Assembly: GCA_030706635.1 (NCBI GenBank)
Contig: JAUZOD010000020.1
Span: forward strand, 1-59,526
Origin: Bacteroidota bacterium
Lineage (GTDB): Bacteria; Bacteroidota; Bacteroidia; Chitinophagales; Chitinophagaceae
Length of the DNA stretch: 59,526 nucleotides
Reading direction: 5' to 3'
This document shows, piece after piece, positions 17,269-25,859 of the stretch; position 1 is the first letter of the stretch; each line of letters opens with the position of its first letter. A program made the position numbers and the translations under genes. Under the pieces are notes generated by a model, which was not told the origin of the DNA, ran no database searches, and worked only from the letters and a program-made list of their open reading frames with translations.

Positions 17269-18222
17269 TTACTGCAAACCCAGCTGGTATAACACGCTAA
17301 AAGTTTGTGAATGACCAGGTTCCAGAATCATCAGCCCCAGGCCATTATTCAGGCAATCCGGTGCCGCACTCAGGTTTTCAATGGCAATGCTGTTGCGGTC
17401 GTCCGGTGTATAGATCTGCAGATAAGGATATGTTTTATCCGGAAAGAATGAAAGCGTTGCCCCGTTAACGGGATTGAATAACGTACAGGCGGGCCTGCCC
17501 GGGTGAAATTCCAGGAGAAAACAATGATCCAATGCAACGGAATCAATGCGGGTCGTTGAAAAAAAATGATCGAAGCTGATCCGCGCTCCTGTGGGAACAA
17601 GGGTTGCATCAAAAGCCAGGATCTCCCGGGCGTCCAGGGTCAGGAGCCAGTCGTCTACTTTCCCACCCAGACTGAAATAAGGATGCCAGCCATCGGCTAT
17701 GGGTATGCGCCCCTGGGATAAATTGGTGACGGTGGATTCCAGGAACAATAATCCTTTTTCTTTTAATGTATATTTGACATTTAACCGATAAGTAAATGGA
17801 TATCCCGGGTCTTCCCGGTCGTACAGATATTCCAGCATAACAGAGGCCTGATGATCATCTTCATTCTCCTTCAGAACGCGGAAGGGTTTGTCTGATAGTA
17901 CCCCGTGAATCGCAGATCCGTCTTTGAATTTATTTTTGAATTCGTAGCTTTTCCCTTCAAATTCATACCGGCCGCGGGCAATACGACAGGGGAATGGAGA
18001 CAGTTTCGCGCTCCGGTAGAAAAGCGGATGGTTTTGCCGGAGATCGGAAAGATCTTTATAGCCGCTGACCGCCTGCAAACGCCTTTCCTTCACGGGAATG
18101 GAAAATTCATGCAGCAAAGCTCCGTATTCGGGCAGTATCTTTACCTGTATGCCGGTTTTGGGCTCTGTGAGTTGCAGCAGGTTTAGATCCTGTTCGGTTG
18201 TTTTTGAAATCGTAAATGGCAT
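17269..18222 (-). CDS. galM: aldose 1-epimerase (galactose mutarotase)
   Basis: The 317-residue protein interconverts alpha and beta anomers of hexoses and so feeds galactokinase. It has the mutarotase beta-sandwich features: SPFPCRIARGRYEFEGKSY (substrate Arg), AIHGVL (first conserved His), PIADGWHPYFSLG (second His, the general acid) and ENLSAAPDCLNNG near the C-terminus. It is divergent from galK, with only 23 bases between the two starts, so both promoters must overlap in that gap or lie within the coding sequences. The pairing points to galactose use by the Leloir route, although galT and galE are not in the window. Confidence 0.9.
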   Translation of the reverse strand: MPFTISKTTEQDLNLLQLTEPKTGIQVKILPEYGALLHEFSIPVKERRLQAVSGYKDLSDLRQNHPLFYRSAKLSPFPCRIARGRYEFEGKSYEFKNKFKDGSAIHGVLSDKPFRVLKENEDDHQASVMLEYLYDREDPGYPFTYRLNVKYTLKEKGLLFLESTVTNLSQGRIPIADGWHPYFSLGGKVDDWLLTLDAREILAFDATLVPTGARISFDHFFSTTRIDSVALDHCFLLEFHPGRPACTLFNPVNGATLSFFPDKTYPYLQIYTPDDRNSIAIENLSAAPDCLNNGLGLMILEPGHSQTFSVLYQLGLQ

Positions 18223-18245
18223 TTGTTCAATTGATAATTTCTTTG

Positions 18246-19391
18246 ATGGAAAAACAGATTCGCAGGCAATTTCAGCAATATTTCGGAAAAGACGCCCTGA
18301 TCGCTGCGGCGCCGGGTCGTGTTAATCTCATCGGCGAACATACGGATTACAATGAAGGTTTTGTACTTCCCGGAGCCATTGACCGGAATATCTATATCGG
18401 CATTGATTCCAACACCAACAGGCTGCTCAATGTTTATGCTGAACAGTATCAGGAGAAATTTACTTTTCCGATTGATGACGTTCACCCCGTTAAAGGCTGG
18501 CCCACTTACCTGCTCGGGATGATCTATTATATTCTGCCGCACAAACAACTTTCTCAGGGTATGGATGTGGTGGTAACAGGGAATGTGCCGGTGGGTGCGG
18601 GCATGAGTTCCTCTGCGGCTTTGTGCTCGGCATTCGGCCTCGCCCTGAATGAGATTTTCAGACTGGGCTTATCGCGTATGGAGATCGCTCTTGCAGCGCA
18701 AAAAACCGAACATCATTTTGCCAGTCTGAATTGCGGCATCATGGATCAGTTTGCGAGCTTGCATGGTAAAGCAGGTCATGTGATGAAACTGGATTGCCGC
18801 AATCTGGAATATGAGTATATCCCGTTTGATTTTCCCGGATACTGCATTGTACTGGTGAATTCCATGGTAAGCCATTCGCTCGCTTCTTCGGCCTATAATG
18901 AAAGACGGCGCCAGTGTGAAGAAGGCGTTTCTTTTCTGAGCCGGTTTTATCCGGAGATCCATTCTCTGCGCGACGTGCGCCTGGAACAGTTAAACCATCA
19001 CCGCAGCGAACTGGATCCCGTGGTGTATAAACGATGTCTTTTTGTACTGCAGGAGAACCAGCGTTTACTGGAGGGATGCGATTTTCTGGAAGCAGGCCGC
19101 ATTGAGGCCTTCGGAAAACTCATGTATGCTTCCCATGAAGGATTAAGCAGGGATTATGAGGTGAGTTGTGAAGAATCGGATTTTCTGGTCGAAGCTGCAA
19201 GAACATTTCCGGAAGTAAAAGGTGCGAGACAGATGGGCGGCGGCTTTGGAGGCTGTATCATCACCCTGGTGGAAAAAGACCACACGGATCATTTTGTAAA
19301 CGGCATCCAGGAAAAATATGGAAAGACGTATGGGAAAACGCCGGATTGTTTTATCATGCAGGTAGCGGAGGGAGCCCGCATCCTCGCCTAG
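18246..19391 (+). CDS. galK: galactokinase
   Basis: The GHMP kinase phosphorylates alpha-galactose at C1. PGRVNLIGEHTDYNEGFVLP is the galactokinase signature, PVGAGMSSSAALCSA the ATP loop, and MGGGFGGCII the third GHMP motif. The start at 18246 (MEKQIRRQF) gives 381 residues, close to E. coli GalK at 382. An in-frame ATG at 18216 would add ten residues and overlap the divergent galM start. The 3' end lies 3 bases from the end of the convergent surface-antigen gene. Confidence 0.95.
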   Translation: MEKQIRRQFQQYFGKDALIAAAPGRVNLIGEHTDYNEGFVLPGAIDRNIYIGIDSNTNRLLNVYAEQYQEKFTFPIDDVHPVKGWPTYLLGMIYYILPHKQLSQGMDVVVTGNVPVGAGMSSSAALCSAFGLALNEIFRLGLSRMEIALAAQKTEHHFASLNCGIMDQFASLHGKAGHVMKLDCRNLEYEYIPFDFPGYCIVLVNSMVSHSLASSAYNERRRQCEEGVSFLSRFYPEIHSLRDVRLEQLNHHRSELDPVVYKRCLFVLQENQRLLEGCDFLEAGRIEAFGKLMYASHEGLSRDYEVSCEESDFLVEAARTFPEVKGARQMGGGFGGCIITLVEKDHTDHFVNGIQEKYGKTYGKTPDCFIMQVAEGARILA

Positions 19392-19394
19392 ATT

Positions 19395-20663
19395 TCAAAA
19401 CACTTCCCCGAGATTTACAAAAAATCCTTTGGACCCGTCGATACCGATTCCGTAATCAATGGCGATATTGGTATTGGAATGCTTATTCACTTTAATACGC
19501 AATCCCGCTCCTGCCGCCGGCCACAATTTGCTGAATTGCCGGGAAGGATAGTCGGAGAAGCTTTGCATGTTTGCGAAAGCCACGCCGCCGAAAAGGCCGT
19601 TTCTGCTGATGGGAAAACGATATTCCGCTTCCAGGTAGAGCATATCATCTGACCTGAACCGACCCTGGATATAACCCCTGCCCGTGTTGTTGTAAGTATC
19701 CCATCCGGTTGCCGGCAGATCCAGATAAGGGGGCTTCCCGGATAATGTTAACCAGTCATAACTCCAGAAAGCCAGCATGCTGCGGCCGTCTGCCGACAGC
19801 TTTAAATAGGTGCGCAGATCCAGCGTAAGGGATTGCCAGTTGGAATCACTCCCCAGGGCTCTGAGGTTATCCCGGTAAAGAATATCTGCATAAAAACCAC
19901 CCTGCGGGTTGATGGAATTTTTCCGGCTGTCAAATAATATGTTCAAAACAGCTCCCGATGAAATGGTTTTCTCAGGCAGCCCATAGAGGAATGCATCAGA
20001 GTGCTGGCCATTGGACTGCCCTTCCTCTTTCACATCCCAGTGATAATCGAGAAAATACCCTGCACCGGCATATAAGTTCTGCACAACCTTTTTTAAAACC
20101 GACTGATGGATGCGGAACTGGGAGTAGTCAATATTATCCTCGTTGCTCAGCGAACTGTAACCGCCAAGGCCGTACGTATCCTGGGGATATTTATAGTAAC
20201 GCCAGTCCAGGATAATATTATACTGGTTGTTCCGCGTCCAGTAATTCATCAGCAATGGAACGGTAAGCTGCTGATATTGTGAATACACAAGCTGAACCGC
20301 AATATTGGAAACATTGGTTCTTGCCGGATCATCGGTAAAAAATGCCACATTGGATGCCAGGATGCCGGCGAACCCGGTACTCAGGGTGTATCCGATGGCT
20401 GGTACAAAAGAAAAATGATATTTAACCGGGGGCGCGGGTTCTAACGGGAGACTTTCTTTCTTTTTCCACGAAAGAGAATGTAAAACATCGGTCATGTCTT
20501 TTTGCGGGTAGGGCGGAATGGGTGTTGAATCAGGAAGGCTGATGTTTTGGTCCGGCTTAAGTCTGCTGCTGTCTGTTTGTGCAGACAGATCCACAGACAG
20601 GAATATGAACCCGGCAATACATATATTGATTAAGACCCGTTTACTTCGCCTGGTTCGACCCAC
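19395..20663 (-). CDS. BamA-like surface-antigen outer-membrane protein
   Basis: The 422-residue protein has a signal peptide (LINICIAGFIFLSVDLSAQ), a short polar linker, then about 350 residues of beta-barrel sequence. The barrel is of the Omp85/bacterial surface antigen type (PF01103-like): DSRKNSINPQGGFYADILYR is the typical 'NP..G' segment, RGYIQGRFRSDDMLYLEAEY holds the RGF/RGY-like motif, and FPISRNGLFGGVAF follows. No POTRA domains are present, so it is a barrel-only homologue, not BamA. Its proposed start overlaps the ispG 3' end by 34 bases. No nearer methionine preserves the signal peptide. Confidence 0.8.
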   Translation of the reverse strand: MGRTRRSKRVLINICIAGFIFLSVDLSAQTDSSRLKPDQNISLPDSTPIPPYPQKDMTDVLHSLSWKKKESLPLEPAPPVKYHFSFVPAIGYTLSTGFAGILASNVAFFTDDPARTNVSNIAVQLVYSQYQQLTVPLLMNYWTRNNQYNIILDWRYYKYPQDTYGLGGYSSLSNEDNIDYSQFRIHQSVLKKVVQNLYAGAGYFLDYHWDVKEEGQSNGQHSDAFLYGLPEKTISSGAVLNILFDSRKNSINPQGGFYADILYRDNLRALGSDSNWQSLTLDLRTYLKLSADGRSMLAFWSYDWLTLSGKPPYLDLPATGWDTYNNTGRGYIQGRFRSDDMLYLEAEYRFPISRNGLFGGVAFANMQSFSDYPSRQFSKLWPAAGAGLRIKVNKHSNTNIAIDYGIGIDGSKGFFVNLGEVF

Positions 20664-22642
20664 TCGTTGCTTTCTTTTAACAAATTGATTAATTCATCCA
20701 CGGCTACCTCGCTGCTTACAGCCCGTTTCATCACCTCTTTTCCTTTATACAGGGTAATTTTTCCCGGACCACTTCCCACATATCCAAAATCTGCATCGGC
20801 CATTTCCCCGGGTCCGTTCACGATGCAACCCATCACAGCAATCTTCAAGCCCTTGAGGTGACTCGTAACGGAACGGATTCTGGCCGTGGTTTCCTGGAGG
20901 TCAAAAAGAGTTCTTCCGCAGGAAGGGCAGGAAATGTATTCCGTTTTGGAAATCCTCGTTCTTGCTGCCTGCAGAATCGAAAATGCGGTGTTGTTCAGAA
21001 ATTGCTGATTATTTCCGGACGGGAGATAAGTTCTTCCGGTCACCACGGTATCCACGATCTTTTCCGGATCGTTTTTCAACCAGATACCGTCTCCCATTCC
21101 ATCGGTTAGCAGGGCGCCGGTTTCAACGGCAAAATGGATCAGTTGTTTATCAATGCTGGTTTCGCAGGAGGTAACGGAAAAGATCACCGGGTTTTGGATT
21201 TTCCCGTTCATCATGTCCATCATGAATCGTCTGGTTTCCTGAAATGGATTACCAGCCGATGAATATACGCAAAGAATAACACCCGGGATGCCTTGCATCC
21301 GGGAAAGCAAATCCAGATTCCCGGGTTTGCCGGCATCCAGGGAAACGAAGTTCATGGTTTTTGAATGCCGGCCGGCTTTCAACACTTCTTCACCGGCATA
21401 TAAAGGGAAATATTTTTCTTCACTGGAAACAGCCTTTGTCAGTATATGGTTTTGCCAGCAGGAGTAATCACAAATCACTTTAAGGGTACCGGGCAAGGCA
21501 AATTCAGGAATGATTCCTGCGGTATATATGTAATCGGCAGCGGCATCACCGATATTCCATTTATCAATCCCGGGCTGATACCGGTATCCGATGTTTTGCA
21601 GGGTTTCCCGGGATATATCCCCAGTTGCCGCGAAATCAGCCACGACTACGGGTGGATGCGGGGTTCCGATATTATATTGGGGAATGCTGATTCTTCTTTT
21701 ATACTCAAACGGGGAATGGGAAATATTTTCGATAGCAGGAGCTTCCCTATCCGGTTTTCTGTTTGCATACCGTGCTACGATATCCTGGCAAACAGGGATT
21801 TCAAATTCCGGATCTTCTGTAAGGGAAACCCGGATCGTGTCTCCGATTCCGTCTTCCAGCAGGGTTCCGATGCCAATTGCGGATTTTATTCTTCCGTCTT
21901 CCCCGTCGCCTGCTTCCGTTACACCGATATGCAGTGGATAAAGGATGCCGAACTCGTCCTGCATATTGCGAACGAGCAAGCGGTAAGCCTGCACCATAAC
22001 CAGCGGATTGCTGGATTTCATACTCAGAACGATCTGATGATAACTTTCGCTGCGGGCGATACGGAGAAATTCCATCGCACTCTCCACCATGCCCATGGGC
22101 GAGTCGCCATAGCGGCTCATGATCCGGTCGCTCAAAGAACCATGGTTGGTGCCGATCCGCATAGCGGTTCCGTATTCTTTGCAGATGCGGACCAGCGGAA
22201 CGAACCGGTCGTATATCCGCTGGATCTCTTCCGAATATTCCTGATCGCTGTATTCAATGAACTGGAATTTTTTTTTGTCAACATAGTTGCCGGGATTCAC
22301 CCGTACTTTTTCCACGATCCGGGCGGCGATCTCGGCGGCATTGGGAGTAAAATGGATATCGGCAACAAGCGGCGTTTGATAACCTCTTTTTCTGATCTCG
22401 TTTTTGATGTTGAGCAGGTTCTCCGCTTCACTTTTGCTGGGAGCCGTGATGCGGATGAGTTCGGCGCCGGCTTCAATACAACGGATGGATTGCTCAACGG
22501 TAGCCCGGGTATCCATGGTATCCGGTGTGGTCATGGTTTGAACCCGGATGGGTGCATCGCCACCAATCACCAGGTTACCCACCTTTACGGGTACGGTTTT
22601 CAGTCGTTCGTATTGCGTGAGAGAATTTGTATAAAATTGCAT
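20630..22642 (-). CDS. ispG: 4-hydroxy-3-methylbut-2-enyl diphosphate synthase IspG, long form
   Basis: This iron-sulfur enzyme converts MEcPP to HMBPP in the non-mevalonate isoprenoid pathway. At 670 residues it is the long form found in Bacteroidota, Chlamydiae and plants, with an extra domain between the TIM barrel (about residues 1-290) and the Fe-S domain. The barrel is shown by VGNLVIGGDAPIRVQTMT and PLVADIHFTPNAAEIAA. YISCPSCGR near residue 570 and MGCIVNGPGEM near 605 supply the cluster cysteines. A good promoter lies just upstream. The 3' end overlaps the surface-antigen gene. Confidence 0.97.
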   Translation of the reverse strand: MQFYTNSLTQYERLKTVPVKVGNLVIGGDAPIRVQTMTTPDTMDTRATVEQSIRCIEAGAELIRITAPSKSEAENLLNIKNEIRKRGYQTPLVADIHFTPNAAEIAARIVEKVRVNPGNYVDKKKFQFIEYSDQEYSEEIQRIYDRFVPLVRICKEYGTAMRIGTNHGSLSDRIMSRYGDSPMGMVESAMEFLRIARSESYHQIVLSMKSSNPLVMVQAYRLLVRNMQDEFGILYPLHIGVTEAGDGEDGRIKSAIGIGTLLEDGIGDTIRVSLTEDPEFEIPVCQDIVARYANRKPDREAPAIENISHSPFEYKRRISIPQYNIGTPHPPVVVADFAATGDISRETLQNIGYRYQPGIDKWNIGDAAADYIYTAGIIPEFALPGTLKVICDYSCWQNHILTKAVSSEEKYFPLYAGEEVLKAGRHSKTMNFVSLDAGKPGNLDLLSRMQGIPGVILCVYSSAGNPFQETRRFMMDMMNGKIQNPVIFSVTSCETSIDKQLIHFAVETGALLTDGMGDGIWLKNDPEKIVDTVVTGRTYLPSGNNQQFLNNTAFSILQAARTRISKTEYISCPSCGRTLFDLQETTARIRSVTSHLKGLKIAVMGCIVNGPGEMADADFGYVGSGPGKITLYKGKEVMKRAVSSEVAVDELINLLKESNEWVEPGEVNGS

Positions 22643-22666
22643 GATGGGGCCTTAACTGAATAATGG

Positions 22667-22698
22667 CAAAATTAATGATTCGGCGCGGTGCTTACCAA
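22667..22698 (-). promoter_or_regulatory. Bacteroidota-type promoter of ispG
   Basis: Read on the minus strand, TTG (22698-22696), a 21-base spacer and TAATTTTG (22674-22667) match the -33 TTG and -7 TAnnTTTG pattern. The -7 box lies 24 bases before the ispG ATG. The upstream half overlaps the 3' end of the BatC-like gene, so ispG can be transcribed independently. Confidence 0.5.
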
Positions 22699-23381
22699 TC
22701 CTTCTCCGGCTGGTCGGGTGTGTGCGTTTTGTTCTGGTTCATTTTATCCTGCACGTCTTTTTCCCGCTGAATGAGGGAACGAAGGTACTGCTCCACCTGT
22801 TGTTTGCTCAGCTTGCTTTGCTGGGGTTTGGGACGATTGTCTTCCTGATTTTTGGGTTGTTCTTTTTGCTGCTGATCCTTTTTATCCTGTTTGGGCTTCT
22901 TGTTCTTTTTATCTTTATTGTTGTCGCTGTTCTGCTGTTGTTCCTTTTTCTTTTTTTCAAGCAGGGCTTTCACCAGGTTTTCCCGCGCCTCCTGATCATC
23001 CGGGTTCAGCTCCATGGCATGCTTCCAGGCGTCGATGCTTTCGTCCAGCTTGTTTTGTTTGATCAGCGCCACCCCTTTATTGTACCAGGCGTCTCCCCGG
23101 GTCTTGGCGTCGGTCCCTGTATTCAGTACACGATCATAGCTGGACGCAGCATTTTCAAAATCGTTTTTCCTGAATTCAGCATTGCCAAGATTATAACTGG
23201 CATCCGCATTTTCGGGAGATTTTTTCAGGGCGTTTTCGTAATTGGCTTTCGATTGGTCGTATTGCTGCGCTTTGTAATCACGATTTCCTTTCCGGATCAG
23301 GGCGTCTGCCGGCTGGGCTTGAATCATCGCTGAAACCAGCATCATGGGGAAGAGAAATAATATGCAGGGTATGTGTTTCAG
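22692..23381 (-). CDS. BatC-like TPR protein, probable CTG start
   Basis: The product has an N-terminal signal peptide, about three TPR units (ADALIRKGNRDYKAQQYDQ, PENADASYNLGNAEFRKNDF, DAWYNKGVALIKQNKLDES) and a very Lys/Gln/Asn-rich tail. It ends with QVEQYLRSLIQREKDVQDKM, typical of BatC in the aerotolerance locus. The first ATG (23345) leaves only nine residues before QAQP, too short for export. Extending 12 codons to CTG at 23381 gives a complete signal peptide (KHIPCILFLFP then MMLVSAMIQAQ), and CTGA overlaps the batB stop, as ATGA usually does in this operon. I therefore favour CTG. It follows batB directly. Confidence 0.82.
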   Translation of the reverse strand: MKHIPCILFLFPMMLVSAMIQAQPADALIRKGNRDYKAQQYDQSKANYENALKKSPENADASYNLGNAEFRKNDFENAASSYDRVLNTGTDAKTRGDAWYNKGVALIKQNKLDESIDAWKHAMELNPDDQEARENLVKALLEKKKKEQQQNSDNNKDKKNKKPKQDKKDQQQKEQPKNQEDNRPKPQQSKLSKQQVEQYLRSLIQREKDVQDKMNQNKTHTPDQPEKDW

Positions 23382-24391
23382 GCGGGTTTCGTTTTATGAT
23401 GGATCATTCTTTTTCTTTCCGGCAGATATAATTCAATTACCAGCAGGATTAGGGCAACGGCAATGAACCAGGGAAAATAATTTTTATAGTTAACAAATTC
23501 ATTTTCCGTCAGTGCGCGCTTTTCAATTCCATCCAGCCGCTGCGAAAGGGTTATGGTGGCGTCTTCCAGATTGTCGAGCCGGATATAAATGCCATTGCTG
23601 GCATCAGAAATTCCCTGGAGCTCGGGTTCATTCAGCCTGGAGATCACAATATTGCCCTTTTCGTCCTTTTTCGGCTCATGGGTTTCCGGGTCAATAATGA
23701 TGGATCCTTCCGGTGAACCAATGCCTACTGTATTGATCATGACCCCACTTTCTGCCAGTTGTTTGGCTGTTTTCACACCTTCCGGGTCATGATCCTCCCC
23801 GTCTGATATAAGAACAACCGCCTTGTATTTGTGTTCATTCCGGTTAAAGGAATTGTTGGCCATTTGGAGTGCCTCTGCAAATACGGTCCCCTGAGTGGGA
23901 ACTGCATTGGGACTTGCTTCGGAAATATACAATTTTGCCGCACCATGATCAGGGGTCAGGGGCATTTGCATATAGGACCTGCCGGCAAACAGGATTAGCC
24001 CCAGGCGGTCGTTCGCCAGTCTGTCCACCAACCGGTAAAGCAGTTGTTTAGCCTTGTCCAGCCGACTGGGTTTTACATCCGTAGCCAGCATGCTTTTACT
24101 TACATCCAGCACAATCATTACGTCCACCCCCTGCCGCGTGACATTTTCCGACGCCCCCCTGGCTCTGGGGTTGGCCATGCCGGTGATCAGCAACAGGATG
24201 ACAAGGGCAATCAGGACGAATTTAATCAGGAAATTTCTGGCTGAAAACGATTTTACCAGTTGGTTCACCAGTTGGGGATCCCCGATTCGCCCGCTCACCG
24301 TTTTTTTCCACCGGATCAGCCGGATGAAAAAAAAGACCAGGCCGGGAATCAGCAACAGGGCTATCAGGTATTCCGGGTTTTCAAAATTCAT
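23378..24391 (-). CDS. batB: BatB, von Willebrand factor A membrane protein
   Basis: This 337-residue protein has two N-terminal transmembrane helices (about residues 8-26 and 54-72), a VWA domain with the MIDAS motif DVSKS at 96-100 and a metal-site Asp in LISDGEDHD, and a C-terminal helix near 315-330. The layout and LGLILFAGRSYMQMPLTPDH fit BatB in the Bacteroidota Bat (aerotolerance) locus. The start at MNFENPEYL (24391) is chosen because it gives the usual short N-terminus. It is followed by the BatC-like gene. MoxR, DUF58 and BatA, which normally precede it, are not here. Confidence 0.9.
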   Translation of the reverse strand: MNFENPEYLIALLLIPGLVFFFIRLIRWKKTVSGRIGDPQLVNQLVKSFSARNFLIKFVLIALVILLLITGMANPRARGASENVTRQGVDVMIVLDVSKSMLATDVKPSRLDKAKQLLYRLVDRLANDRLGLILFAGRSYMQMPLTPDHGAAKLYISEASPNAVPTQGTVFAEALQMANNSFNRNEHKYKAVVLISDGEDHDPEGVKTAKQLAESGVMINTVGIGSPEGSIIIDPETHEPKKDEKGNIVISRLNEPELQGISDASNGIYIRLDNLEDATITLSQRLDGIEKRALTENEFVNYKNYFPWFIAVALILLVIELYLPERKRMIHHKTKPA

Positions 24392-24425
24392 AAGTCTGTA
24401 AGATAACGAACCCCCTGCCACTGCA

Positions 24426-25235
24426 TTATTTCTTTCCGTTAAAAAATCCTAAATGAGACAGGATTCCCTTCAGGATATGCAGGCGAACATTCGGCATATC
24501 AATATTTTTATCGGGCGATTCCAGGTTCAGGACAAAGAAATAAGGATGCCTGTTTTCTTCTATCCAGCCAACCACCCATCCCAGCTGATCCCCATTCTCG
24601 TTTTGACCCCAGCCCGTTTTATAACTCAGTTTGTAGTTGGTATCTTCTTCTCTCAGCATAACTTTTTTCACGATTTCCTGGGTACGGTGAAAAAATGGGA
24701 GTTCGCTGAAATATAATTTTTTTACCAGCCCGAGTTCCTCATCGGGTTTCAGCTTCAGTGTATTGTTCAGCCAGAAAGAATCAACAGGACCGCTGATATC
24801 CCGGTTTCCGTAACCCAGGGAATCAATCCAGTGTTTCATGGTGTCGTGGCCAATCCGGCGGGCCACTTCCTGATAATAAGGAACAGACGAAACGGCAAAT
24901 GCCTGTTTCATGGTGAGGTCCTTGTTCCAATCCTGGTTCTGACGGGTTACCCCATCCCATTTAATCAGCATGTTTTCATCACTGATCTTGCCGGTTTGAA
25001 TGCCAATCAGCGAATTCACAATCTTGAAGGTGGAGGCAGGGGTATAGGAGCTGTCCCGGTAACGACTCAGATTATAAATAGTGAAGTCATTCTGCGAATT
25101 GTTGAACAGGGCAAAGCAGCCGGTTACTCCCGCGGAATCAAAATAGGCCTTCAGGCTGTCGTCTTCTTTTACATTGCTGGTTTTACAACCCATCAGCAGC
25201 AGAGGAATCAATGCATAAATTAAAAACCGGCCCAT
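24426..25235 (-). CDS. class D (OXA-type) beta-lactamase, lipoprotein
   Basis: The 269-residue protein is a serine beta-lactamase of class D. It carries a lipoprotein signal, MGRFLIYALIPLLLMGC, with Cys17. All three active-site motifs are present: STFK at 68-71 (nucleophile Ser68 and the Lys that is usually carboxylated), SSV at 116-118 and KTG at 206-208. LGWVVGWIEENRHPYFFVLN matches the last strand of the fold. Its place among housekeeping genes, with no mobile element near, suggests a resident chromosomal enzyme. The substrate range cannot be predicted from sequence. A methicillin-sensor-like role seems less likely because no sensor helices are present. Confidence 0.92.
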   Translation of the reverse strand: MGRFLIYALIPLLLMGCKTSNVKEDDSLKAYFDSAGVTGCFALFNNSQNDFTIYNLSRYRDSSYTPASTFKIVNSLIGIQTGKISDENMLIKWDGVTRQNQDWNKDLTMKQAFAVSSVPYYQEVARRIGHDTMKHWIDSLGYGNRDISGPVDSFWLNNTLKLKPDEELGLVKKLYFSELPFFHRTQEIVKKVMLREEDTNYKLSYKTGWGQNENGDQLGWVVGWIEENRHPYFFVLNLESPDKNIDMPNVRLHILKGILSHLGFFNGKK

Positions 25236-25307
25236 GGTAAAATTTTAGCAAAAATAAGAAGCCGGGAACGAACGGTATATTAGTTATATTTAAGGGAGAA
25301 TTTTTGC

Positions 25308-25826
25308 ATGTTAACAAAAGCGGATATTGAGAAATATTTTATTGCGGAGAAGCACGAAAGCCTGCTTTTCCTGGTCATCGGTCTGCTGGCTATTTTAATT
25401 GCCCTGGTTTTTTATTTTGCGGTAAGAACACATATCGGGAGAGGAGCAGCCGTCCCTTTGTTGATTTTCGGACTGATCCAGGCTGTCGCCGGATACGCCG
25501 TTTACCAGCGCAGTGACGACCAGCGCATCAACCAGGTCTATGCTTACGATATGAATCCGGGCCAGCTGAAAACAGGAGAACTGGCCAGAATGGGAAAAGT
25601 GAACCGTAATTTTAATATCTACCGTTGGGTAGAGGCCGGCGCCGTAATCGCGGGGATCATCCTGGTCCTCATTTTCCGGAATGATCCCGGCAAAGAATTC
25701 TGGGTTGGACTGGGCATTGCCCTTGCGGTGATGACGGCAGAGTTGTTTATAGCTGATTTTATTGCAGCCAAAAGGGCTTTGCATTATACGCAGTTGCTGG
25801 AGAAATTTGCAAATTTGAGGATTTGA
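25308..25826 (+). CDS. small membrane protein of unknown function
   Basis: The 172-residue protein has four hydrophobic segments: roughly residues 19-41 (LLFLVIGLLAILIALVFYFAV), 47-63, 108-122 (AGAVIAGIILVLIF) and 132-150. Charged residues lie between segments 2 and 3. No signal peptide or catalytic motif is visible. It is divergent from the beta-lactamase gene and convergent with dusB. It resembles uncharacterised Chitinophagaceae membrane proteins. A stem of CCTTTGCC and GGCGAAGG (25832-25858) follows the stop without a T-run. Confidence 0.65.
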   Translation: MLTKADIEKYFIAEKHESLLFLVIGLLAILIALVFYFAVRTHIGRGAAVPLLIFGLIQAVAGYAVYQRSDDQRINQVYAYDMNPGQLKTGELARMGKVNRNFNIYRWVEAGAVIAGIILVLIFRNDPGKEFWVGLGIALAVMTAELFIADFIAAKRALHYTQLLEKFANLRI

Positions 25827-25859
25827 AAACGCCTTTGCCCCGGTAGTTTTGGCGAAGGG

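Noticed and set aside
21446-22663. A 405-residue open frame on the plus strand
   Set aside because: It is fully antisense to ispG, whose motifs are unmistakable; the frame is open by codon-usage chance.
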